Below, one piece after another: positions 1-8,600 of a stretch of DNA of 64,000 bases (its first letter is position 1; each line of letters starts with the position of its first letter). The notes beneath the pieces were generated by a model, which saw nothing but the letters and a program-made list of their open reading frames with translations, was not told where the DNA came from and searched no databases. The stretch comes from Novipirellula galeiformis. GTDB taxonomy: Bacteria; Planctomycetota; Planctomycetia; Pirellulales; Pirellulaceae. The translations under genes and the position numbers were made by a program. The stretch spans positions 124,001 to 188,000 of the forward strand of contig NZ_SJPT01000007.1 of assembly GCF_007860095.1 (NCBI RefSeq), in the 5' to 3' direction.

Positions 1-718
1 AAATATCCCGCTTAGCCGCCGTCACCGCGCGGGCAGCCAACCAGATCGACGCAACCACGTAGAACGCGGGATAGATCAATGATGCCAACGTCAACCCAAT
101 CGGAGGATGGGGGTAGTCGTAAAGCATCGCTAAAATCAAACACGCCCAAACGCCCGCACCACTAAGTAACCAAAGTCGCCAAGGCCGCGGAGCGAGATTG
201 GGATAGATCAATCGCACGGGTGCGACGGTAAGTCCGGCAAGGATCCACAACAAGATCGCGACTTGCCAAGGCCCGCTGAGCGTGTACAGGATGCCTGCGT
301 AAAACGCAAAGATGTTCCAATAAGAGGGGAAGCCACGAAAGAATCCGCCGGTTTCATCCTTGGCATCGCGATGAGCAAACCCAAATAGACTTGCGGCCAT
401 CGCGAACGTCACCGTCCATCCCAAACCGTCGGGCATCCAATTCATTCGCCACACCAACATCAAAGGAATGAAGGCAAACGTCAGGTAGTCGAGCAGGTCA
501 TCGATGGTACGACCGTCGATCGTATCGGCGTAGCGTTTAACGTGAAAACGGCGGGCGAGCGGTCCATCGATGGCGTCGATGAGCGTGGTCAACAACAGAT
601 AAAGAAATACGATGCTCGGCTCACAATCGGCCGCGGCAACTTCACGCATCGCGAGGGCTGCGGGGATGATCCCTGAGGCGGTCAGACAATGAACAGCGTG
701 GGCTTTGATTGAATTCAT
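1..718 (-). CDS. CDP-alcohol phosphatidyltransferase, phosphatidylcholine-synthase type (3' end cut by window)
   Basis: The minus-strand frame is open from ATG at 718 to the window edge, giving 239 codons without a stop. It encodes a multi-pass membrane protein. The CDP-alcohol transferase signature is visible: DGPLAR at residues 51-56, then G69, D73 and D77. The 12-residue spacing between AR and G, and the following DYLTFAFIP stretch, resemble bacterial phosphatidylcholine synthase (CDP-DAG plus choline) rather than PgsA or PssA; this is a family-level judgement from memory. It would act in the cytoplasmic membrane in phospholipid head-group attachment. Several hydrophobic segments follow the motif, as expected. 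The next gene (EEP hydrolase) lies upstream on the same strand with a 74-base gap. The substrate is inferred; the superfamily is secure. Confidence 0.75.
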   Translation of the reverse strand, partial: MNSIKAHAVHCLTASGIIPAALAMREVAAADCEPSIVFLYLLLTTLIDAIDGPLARRFHVKRYADTIDGRTIDDLLDYLTFAFIPLMLVWRMNWMPDGLGWTVTFAMAASLFGFAHRDAKDETGGFFRGFPSYWNIFAFYAGILYTLSGPWQVAILLWILAGLTVAPVRLIYPNLAPRPWRLWLLSGAGVWACLILAMLYDYPHPPIGLTLASLIYPAFYVVASIWLAARAVTAAKRDI

Positions 719-792
719 AACTTCGATGGATGGTAGCCGAGCTTGTGCCCAAACCGTTTCTCCAAAAGCGACGGGGTACAATTTCGACGACT

Positions 793-1929
793 CTATTCCG
801 TCGTGGCTTCGCGGACGGATTCGACGTCCAAGCCGAGGTCTTCTTCGGCTCGGTCGATTCGCTCATCTGCTTCGCCTGCGTCGCTCGCCTTCTTGTCAAG
901 CGGTTCTTGGTCCTCTTTCGCAGCCGGCTCTAATTGCAAATCGATGAAGATCGGAAAGTGATCCGACCCCACATGTTCCAATCGCTTCATGTCACGAATG
1001 GTGAAATGGGTCGAATGAAAGACGTGGTCCAACGGGAATCGCATCCAGCGACGATCGGCGTGAAACGAATTAAAAAAACCTCGCCCTCGACGGGGATCGA
1101 GCAGTTCGCTGAGCCGTAGAAACAGCCGTGTCGATTGAGACCAAGCGACATCGTTCAAGTCACCTCCGATGACAATCGGTTGATTGTCTTTGGCGAGCTC
1201 TTCGCCCCACAATACCAACTCGGCGTCTCGGGCGGTGGCATCGTTGTCACGGATCGGTTCGGGAGGACGCGGATGCACCCCTACCACTCGCACTCGGTCA
1301 CCGCTGGGCATCTCAATCATCGCGTCGATCGAAGGAACATCGTCTTGCACGAGAAAACGTAACTCGCTGTCGATGATCGGTAGACGCGAGATCATCGCCA
1401 AGCCATACCAATTGTCTTGCGGGTAGATGATTTGATGGGGGTACGCCGATTTCAGTTCCTCCAACGTCGCCTGCCAACGCTCGTCCACCTCCGCCACGAT
1501 CACCACATCGGCATCGCAGTCGCCCATAACATGCTTCCATCGGGTGAATTGGTCGTTCTCCATCTCGACGTTGCTGATCAAAACACGCAGTCGATGCGGA
1601 TCACTCTCGACCGCGTCCGCCGGCGGGTTCCATGCTTTCGCTTGCGTTGGCATCAGCGGCGTGTAGGGAAGGATCCGGAACAGATGCCACCCAGCGATCA
1701 GCAGCGCCAAACCGATCATCACCGAGAACGCGACACGATTTGGTCGCCCAACCACCACGTTGACCGCTAAGAACGCAACGATTGCGACAATCGCGATTGC
1801 CACGATTTGGACGCGTGGATAGTCCCAACCGCGAATGAACCAATGCGGGCTTGATGATAGCGGCAACAATGACCCCACCACCAACACGCCGAAGAGGATT
1901 ACGACAAAAAGGTTAAAAGCGGTAAGCAT
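793..1929 (-). CDS. Membrane-anchored endonuclease/exonuclease/phosphatase (EEP) family protein
   Basis: 378 residues. Three hydrophobic segments (about 1-25, 40-62 and 66-88) precede an EEP-fold domain (about 112-335). The domain carries the usual motif series: an Asn/Glu strand (SNVE), GGDLND in the middle and GSDHFP near the end, which are the metal and catalytic positions of the DNase I/sphingomyelinase superfamily. N-terminal membrane segments followed by an EEP domain match the YafD-like group. The last 50 residues are acidic and charged (EDQEPLDKKASD onward) and look disordered. The substrate could be a phospholipid, a phosphodiester or nucleic acid; the sequence does not decide. The catalytic domain probably faces the periplasm. 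It may be co-transcribed with the phosphatidyltransferase downstream. Confidence 0.8.
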   Translation of the reverse strand: MLTAFNLFVVILFGVLVVGSLLPLSSSPHWFIRGWDYPRVQIVAIAIVAIVAFLAVNVVVGRPNRVAFSVMIGLALLIAGWHLFRILPYTPLMPTQAKAWNPPADAVESDPHRLRVLISNVEMENDQFTRWKHVMGDCDADVVIVAEVDERWQATLEELKSAYPHQIIYPQDNWYGLAMISRLPIIDSELRFLVQDDVPSIDAMIEMPSGDRVRVVGVHPRPPEPIRDNDATARDAELVLWGEELAKDNQPIVIGGDLNDVAWSQSTRLFLRLSELLDPRRGRGFFNSFHADRRWMRFPLDHVFHSTHFTIRDMKRLEHVGSDHFPIFIDLQLEPAAKEDQEPLDKKASDAGEADERIDRAEEDLGLDVESVREATTE

Positions 1930-1942
1930 GGTAATTTCTTTG

Positions 1943-2197
1943 CTACGCTGAATCGGGGGTCAAAGACGATTGAATCGAGGACGCAAAGGGCGTTCCAGCG
2001 GCGACGTCTCGATTGGGAGTGTCGCTGGGATTGTCGCTGGGATTGTCGTGATCTGGACTGGTTGCCTGCGTGGCAATCGAACTCGGCCCCCCGTTTTCGA
2101 AATCAGCCCCGTATTCGAGATCAGCCAAATTGGACATCGGCGCCCTGGTATCGACTGGACGGGCACCTTCGCCGGGCGGTCGCCGCACCTGCACCAT
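1943..2197 (-). CDS. Possible small ORF upstream of the EEP gene (doubtful)
   Basis: 84 codons from ATG at 2197, ending 13 bases before the EEP gene on the same strand. The first 37 residues (MVQVRRPPGEGARPVD onward) look protein-like. The rest is low-complexity Asp/Asn/Pro/Ser, with NPSDNPSD produced by a 12-base tandem duplication in the DNA at 2021-2044. No family was recognised. The frame stays open for about 25 more codons upstream of the ATG. It may be a decayed gene end or chance. Confidence 0.22.
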   Translation of the reverse strand: MVQVRRPPGEGARPVDTRAPMSNLADLEYGADFENGGPSSIATQATSPDHDNPSDNPSDTPNRDVAAGTPFASSIQSSLTPDSA

Positions 2198-2296
2198 CGC
2201 CGAGTATCCCGGTTCACGTGAGCGCGGTTTTGCTTCCTGTGAATCACTCGACGTTTGCCGCAGCCTCGGTTACTAAGTCGAACATGGTCGGCCAAA

Positions 2297-2344
2297 CAGG
2301 GCCGCCAAACAGGGCCGCCAAGCAGGGCCGCCAAGCAGGGCCGA
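2297..2344. repeat. 13-bp tandem repeat, about 3.7 copies
   Basis: Unit CAGGGCCGCCAAR begins at 2297, 2310, 2323 and 2336 (last copy truncated). The copies differ only at the final base of the unit. It lies outside any convincing gene. Confidence 0.9.
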
Positions 2345-2700
2345 TCAACTCGAGAGTAGACTGACCTCGGTCCCAGCGAAGTCGGATCGTTGATCTCGAT
2401 AAAGCGACTTCACTGATACGTGCGATGGAGTCGCAAGATTCCACCGCGTTCCGCTGCGGCTAGCACGCAAGGCAACTTAATCGACTAACAAATGCACGAT
2501 AGTGTTGCATGCCGCCCCGCAATGACTAACAATGGGTCCTTGAGACGAGCGGGGGATTACTTAACCGATAACGTCCCACGCATCCCACCTGAGCGAATAC
2601 CTACCTCGACTGATGGCTCCACTACGCCGTGGTGTCGTAAGTTCACCCGCTTGCTGCTGTAGCAAATACAGACAGCGATCAACGAAAGCTGGAGTTGCTG

Positions 2701-4104
2701 ATGCTTGCTCTCCGTTCGAGTCATTCCCCATGCTACGGCATGGATCGCCGAGGATTTTTGCGAGTCGGCGCGGCGGGCGTGGTCGGAACGACGCTCCCCG
2801 GTCTTGCGGCAACGGCCAATGACAGCCCTACTTCTCGCGAAGGCTTTGGTCGCGCTAAGTCGGTTTTGATCGTGATGCTTAGCGGAGGGCCAAGTCAACT
2901 CGATATGCTCGACCCGAAACCGGAAGCGCCCGAGGAAGTCCGTGGCGAATTTTCTCCCATCCCGACGACGATTCCGGGGGTGAACGTCTGCGAGCACTTG
3001 CCAAAGTTGGCTCAGCAAACCGATCGCTGGTCATTGGTACGCACTCTGGCGCACCGAGAACACAACCATTTGTTGGCGACTCACGTCGCATTGACCGGAC
3101 GCCCCACTCCGCTACCACGCGGCGGATCCGATTTGGATCGAGTGGAAACTCGCAACGACTTCCCCAATTTCGCAGCAGCGCTCGATTTTGTGCGGCCCCG
3201 AACGGACGGGATTCCGACGGGAGTGTCGCTGCCCAACTACATGATCGAAGGACCGTTGACATGGCCTGGGCAACACGCCGGCTTTCTCGGCCCGAAACAT
3301 GATCCGTGGCAAATCCAAGGAGACCCCAATGACAAAGATTTCCGTATGCAAGCCCTGGCGATGCGCGACGGCATGTCCCCGGCTCGCCTGCAATCGCGAA
3401 GACAGTTGCTAGACGAGTTGAATCACGGTCGCAGTGCAATGCCTGGGGTGGAGACCGATTCGCTGCGTGACCAACAACAAATTGCATTCAACTTGCTGAC
3501 CTCGGGCAAAATGACTCAAGCGTTCGAGATCAGTCTGGAGTCCGATGAAACTCGCGATCGCTATGGACGCAACAAATTTGGTCAATCGTTGCTAATGTCG
3601 CGTCGCATGATCGAAGCCGGAGTTCCGATCGTGCAAGCGACCATGGGGATCGTGCAAACATGGGACACGCACACGGATAACTGGGGCAAACTAAAAAACA
3701 CCCTGCTGCCTTGGTTGGACCAGGGGTTGGCGGCGTTAACCGATGACTTAACGGCATCGGGATTGATGGACCAAACACTGGTGATCGTGATGGGCGAGTT
3801 TGGACGAACCCCCAAGGTCTCGACATTGCCCGGCCAGACTCTTCCTGGTCGAGACCATTGGGCTCACGCCTACTCCGGCATGTTTGCGGGAGCCGGAGTC
3901 AGAGGCGGACAGGTGGTTGGGCAAACCGATGCTCAAGCGGCTTATCCGGTAACGCGATCATGGTCGCCTGCGGATATTTGTAGCACGGTATTCAACTCGT
4001 TGGGGGTCGATCCTGAAGTTCGGATCAACGATCTGCTTGATCGCCCGCATCACCTGCTCAACGGAACTGTAATATCACCTCTCTATACGGGGCGAGCGAC
4101 ATGA
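2701..4104 (+). CDS. DUF1501 family secreted protein
   Basis: 467 residues from ATG 2701. A GGAG at 2691-2694, six bases upstream, supports this start over TTG 2695 or ATG 2740. The N-terminus has a Tat-like signal (DRRGFLRVGAAG), preceded by the short SHSPCYGM segment common in this family. DUF1501 proteins share the alkaline phosphatase/sulfatase-type fold. Visible family motifs are MLSGGPSQLDMLDPKPEAP near the start of the mature part, QATMGIVQTWDTH in the middle and GEFGRTPK ... GRDHW near the C-terminus, with likely metal ligands among the Asp and His residues. The catalytic reaction is not established for the family. The stop overlaps the next DUF1501 gene by four bases (ATGA), so the two are translationally coupled. 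Export to the periplasm is inferred from the signal. Confidence 0.9.
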   Translation: MLALRSSHSPCYGMDRRGFLRVGAAGVVGTTLPGLAATANDSPTSREGFGRAKSVLIVMLSGGPSQLDMLDPKPEAPEEVRGEFSPIPTTIPGVNVCEHLPKLAQQTDRWSLVRTLAHREHNHLLATHVALTGRPTPLPRGGSDLDRVETRNDFPNFAAALDFVRPRTDGIPTGVSLPNYMIEGPLTWPGQHAGFLGPKHDPWQIQGDPNDKDFRMQALAMRDGMSPARLQSRRQLLDELNHGRSAMPGVETDSLRDQQQIAFNLLTSGKMTQAFEISLESDETRDRYGRNKFGQSLLMSRRMIEAGVPIVQATMGIVQTWDTHTDNWGKLKNTLLPWLDQGLAALTDDLTASGLMDQTLVIVMGEFGRTPKVSTLPGQTLPGRDHWAHAYSGMFAGAGVRGGQVVGQTDAQAAYPVTRSWSPADICSTVFNSLGVDPEVRINDLLDRPHHLLNGTVISPLYTGRAT

Positions 4105-5570
4105 GTCGAAACGGATGTAGTGGCAAGTCAGGACATTGGGGCCACGAAGGCGTCTCGCGCCGCCAGGCATTGCAGGTAGGAGCGATCGGGATTCTCGGTC
4201 TTGGCACCAATCACCTAACCGGATTACGTGAGGCGTATGCCGCTAACGGGGTCACGCCCCATGGAAAAGCCAAGTCGTGCATCTTCATTTTCCTCTCCGG
4301 CGGGCTGGCTCAACACGAGAGCTTTGATATGAAACCGGAGGCGCCAGAGAACATTCGTGGCGAATTCCGTCCCGCAGCGACCAAAACACCAGGCTTGCAA
4401 ATCTGTGAACACTTGCCGATGCTCGCCGAGCGCAGCAATTCCTGGGCGCTATGCCGATCGTTAACGCACAATATCAACGAACATTCCGCAGCCCACCACG
4501 TGATGCTGACCGGCCACTCCGAATTGCCGACCGGTTTCAGTCCCAACACCCCGAGTCGAACCGACCGCGCTTCGATCGCCGCGATTGCGGGCTACGCAAC
4601 TCAGGCTCGCAACAATTTACCCACTTCCGTGGTTTTGCCCGAGCGGTTAGTGCATTCGAGTGGGCGAATCGTTCCCGGCCAACACGCCGGCAACATGGGG
4701 TCACAACATGATCCGTGGATGATCGAGGCCTCTCCGTTTCACAGCACGTCGTATGGAGCCTTTCCCGAATATCATTTCGACCATCAAGATCGCGGCAAAC
4801 CCGATGACCGCTTGTTCGAAGCTCCACAACTCTCGCTTCCCGAGGGGCTGGGAATGCGAGACATCAATGGACGTTTAGCGTTATTGGAAACGTTGAAACA
4901 TCAGCGTCAGCAATTAGCTCAGTACGAGAAGGTCGCCAATTTTGATCGTCTGCGTCAGGGCGCAGTCTCGCTGATGACCCAATCGTCGGTTCACGAAGCG
5001 TTAAACGTGACTCAAGCGGATGAAAAATCTCTTGAACGTTACGGTCGCAATTCGTTCGGTTGGTCGTTGTTGATGGCGCGACGGTTGGTGACCGCAGGAG
5101 TCAATCTGATTCAGGTCAATTTGGGCAACGACGAAACGTGGGACACTCATGGGAATGCATTTCCGCACCTGAAAAACAATCTATTTCCACCGACCGACCG
5201 AGCCCTTTCGGCGCTGCTAGACGATTTGCAATCGACGGGCGAGTTGGACGAAACGTTGATCGTGGTAGCGGGCGAATTCGGCCGTACGCCACAGATCACG
5301 TTGCTCGAAAAACATTACAAACAACCTGGCCGCGATCACTGGGGCGCGGCCCAATCGGTGTTGTTCGCAGGCGGCGGGATTAAGGGAGGTAATGTCGTCG
5401 GAAAAACCGATGCACATGGAGCCTACCCTGCGGAGCAACCGGTCAAGCCCGAGAACTTCGCTGCAACGATTTACAACGCCTTAGGGATTCCCGCCACCGC
5501 CGCCTGGCTCGACGCTCAAGACAGACCGCATCACATCTACGATGGCGAACCCATCGCCGGCCTGAGTTAA
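4101..5570 (+). CDS. DUF1501 family secreted protein (second copy)
   Basis: 489 residues, start ATG 4101 inside the stop of the preceding paralogue (ATGA overlap). It has a Tat-type leader (VSRRQALQVGAIGILGLG), then the family motifs FLSGGLAQHESFDMKPEAPENIRGEF, NLGNDETWDTHG and GEFGRTPQ ... GRDHWG. It is clearly homologous to the upstream gene but well diverged, so the pair is an old duplication. In planctomycetes DUF1501 genes usually sit beside DUF1549/DUF1553 genes, as here; partner roles at the cell surface or periplasm are assumed but untested. The gap to the DUF1549 gene start (5664) is 93 bases, so a single operon is likely. Confidence 0.9.
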   Translation: MSRNGCSGKSGHWGHEGVSRRQALQVGAIGILGLGTNHLTGLREAYAANGVTPHGKAKSCIFIFLSGGLAQHESFDMKPEAPENIRGEFRPAATKTPGLQICEHLPMLAERSNSWALCRSLTHNINEHSAAHHVMLTGHSELPTGFSPNTPSRTDRASIAAIAGYATQARNNLPTSVVLPERLVHSSGRIVPGQHAGNMGSQHDPWMIEASPFHSTSYGAFPEYHFDHQDRGKPDDRLFEAPQLSLPEGLGMRDINGRLALLETLKHQRQQLAQYEKVANFDRLRQGAVSLMTQSSVHEALNVTQADEKSLERYGRNSFGWSLLMARRLVTAGVNLIQVNLGNDETWDTHGNAFPHLKNNLFPPTDRALSALLDDLQSTGELDETLIVVAGEFGRTPQITLLEKHYKQPGRDHWGAAQSVLFAGGGIKGGNVVGKTDAHGAYPAEQPVKPENFAATIYNALGIPATAAWLDAQDRPHHIYDGEPIAGLS

Positions 5571-5663
5571 CCGCGAGAAAGAGTGAACGTCGAGAGGGGC
5601 AAAATGCCCGTTTCTGGTTACGCAGACGCCTTCCCAAGCCATCCTCCTTCCATCAGACCCGCC

Positions 5664-8600
5664 ATGCGTTTTCATACCTTTGCAATTTGTGTAACACTGG
5701 TGATTGCCGCGCCAAAACTCAACGCGCAAAGCATCACCTCGATCCAGCCGCGAAGTTGCAAGCCGGGGCAAACAGCGAAATTGATCGTGCATGGTAAAGA
5801 GCTTAACGATTCGCTGAAGTTCTTAACGAGCTCGAGCGACATTCAAACGCGAATCGAAAGTATCGAGGCGACGCAAGCGGTGATCGAATTGACCTTGGCT
5901 GCCGACACGCCCTTGGGTCCGTTTGGATTGTCAATCGCCGGGGGAAATGGGCCGTTGATGCAAGCGACGTTGTTGGCGGACGATTTAGAGGTCGTGCAAG
6001 ACAATGGCAACAACCACTCTGAGGAAACCGCACAACCGATCACGTTGTTATCGTCCGTCGAAGGAACTTGCGAAGCCGGGAAAAGTGATTTTTACAAAAT
6101 CAATGTCAGCGAAGGCCAACGTGTTGCCTTCGAAATCCTCACTCAACCGCTGCAATCCGCAATGGATCCGGTCGTCCGCATTCTCGCTGCCGATGGCCAA
6201 ACGCTGCATTTAGATGACGATGGACCGGTGGGCCCGGACCCTCGCTTCAGTCATCGTTTTGCGACCGCAGGCGATTATTGGATCGAGGTGCACGACAACC
6301 GCCACACCGCGACGGGAATCTACCAGCTACGAGTTGGAGACTTCCCCGTCGTTAGCCATGCCTATCCGTTGGCGATCCAGGCGGGCCAGACCACGCCGAT
6401 CGAGGTGGTCGGCACCGATAGCGAAGGAATGTCCCCGCGTGACTTCAGCATGCCCGCCGAGGCGATCGGGCATGTGAACGTGAACGCAAAAATGAAAGAC
6501 GGAAAATCGTCGGCTTGGGTGCCGGTTGCGGTCAGCAAGCATCCGCAAGTGATTGAAGCCAATGCAACGCAACCGCTCGCGATTCCGGTGGGGGTTAGCG
6601 GGGGTTTAACGCACCCCGGCGAAGTCGACTCCTATCAATTGATTGGCAAAAAGGGGGAACTCGTTCGCATCCAATCCCAAACGCGAAGCCTTGGCTGCGC
6701 AACGCTGTTAAAGATGCAGTTGTTCAATGCCGCCGGAGCGATGCTTGCCGAGACCAAAGTAACCGACAGCGACGAGTGGAGTTTGGATTTCACATTCCCC
6801 GAGGCGGGCGACTACCGACTCGATGTCGCTGACCTACTCAAACGCGGTGGACCGGGCTTTGGCTACGCCATCGAAGTCGCCTCGGCAGGGTCCTTCTCGG
6901 TGGCACTCAAAGCGGATGTGAAAGGGCGTCAGGAATTCGCCATCGAGCCCGATCATGGTGCTTGTGCGATCGACTTGACCATTGCGAGATTTGGTTACGA
7001 GGGTGAAATCGAGTTGTCGCTCGCCGAGCCGGTCGAGGGTTTACGAATTCTCAATCCCCGGATCGCTGCAAAGGTCGCGGAGTCGCGTGTGTACCTTGCT
7101 TCGGATACCAAGTGGACCGCTGGCAACCTCGCCAACGTGCGATTGCGTGCGACAGCGGTGGGCCAGCCCGAGAATTACTGCATCGTTGACAGCCGATCAC
7201 TGCACCGGATCAAATCGCCCTCCATCCTTCGCCCGCTGAGTTGGAACGATGGGGCGATCTTCCTTGCGAGTGCCGCAAAGACGGAATCCCCCTTTGCGTT
7301 ACAGACCGCTGCGCCGATCCAATTGGCGCGTCCCTTGAAAACCCACACCGCGACCTTGACGCTCCAGCGTGTGAACGAAGGTTTCAAAGATGCCGTCGTG
7401 TTGCTCGGCAATGCCTTGCCAAGTGGGTGGAGTGTTGCCGCCACCGCGGAAAAAGACACGCTCACAGCCACACTGACCGACGCAAACGCTGAGTCGTCCG
7501 CCGTCGCTGAACTGCCGCTTCTCGTATTCGGCGAGTTTAATGGTCGTGGACGGATCGAAACCTATCCGTTGGCGGTGCAGTGGATTGATCCGGTGGGGGT
7601 CTCGCTTGAGTTTCCTGAGCCGCTTGTCCGTGGGGGCCGAGCGAAAGTACGAGCGAAGATCGTTCGACAGGGCAAGGATCCTCAACCGATCACATTGAAC
7701 TTTGCGCCAGCGGTCGCAGGCGTGACAGGACCGGAATCGATCGCCGTCGCTGCGGACCAAACGCAAGTGGAGTTCGAGTTGGCATTCTCGGCGGATGTGG
7801 CAGACGACACCCGCCTGAGTCTCACTGCGACGACCACGTTCGGAGGTCAAAACGTTTCGGTCTCGTCGGAGCCCACTCCGCTACCGATCATCGACAGCCC
7901 CGTGGCGTTGACGGTTTATCCGCAGCAAGTGGAGCTCGACGGTCGGCGTAGTCAACAACGGATTGCCGTGACGGGATTGGACGCGAATCAGTCGTCACGT
8001 GATTGGACCCGTTTCGCCCGAATGACCTCCGCGGACCCCGCGATTGCAGAAGTGGTCGCAGGGGTAATCCTCCCTAAAGCGGATGGCAAAACCGAGATAC
8101 TCGTCGAAGTGGGGTCGATACATCAACGGATTGCAGTGGTGGTTCAGCAGATGGCGGTTGAGCGCCCCATCGCCTTCGAAACCGAGTTGCTCGTCGCCCT
8201 CTCAAAACAAGGATGCAACTCCGGAGCGTGCCATGGTTCGCCGAGCGGGAAAGGTGGTTTTCGCTTGTCGCTACGGGCATTCGACCAGAAGCTTGACGAA
8301 TTAACGCTGGTGCGTGAGGACTTTGGTCGCCGCACCAACTCGCTGGATCCGCAACAGAGTCTATTGTTGCTAAAGCCGCTGATGAAAGTTGCCCACGGTG
8401 GCGGTAAACAGTTACACAAAGAGGATGCTGCGTATCAGGTCATTCTCGATTGGATCGCCGGCGGTGCTCAACTCGATCCCGAGGGCACGCCACGAGTCGT
8501 GCGGTTGGAGGTGTTTCCAAACCAGAAACAAATATTGAGAGTCACCGATGGCGGACAACAACTGGCCGTGACCGCACACTTCGCGGACGGTACTAGACGT

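Larger units (their letters stand above)
1930..2700. other. Intergenic region between divergent genes
   Basis: About 770 bases between the minus-strand EEP gene and the plus-strand DUF1501 operon. It holds the doubtful small ORF at 1943-2197, a 12-base tandem duplication (2021-2044) and a 13-base tandem repeat (2297-2344). Promoters for both directions must lie here, but none matches a consensus well enough to place. Confidence 0.5.
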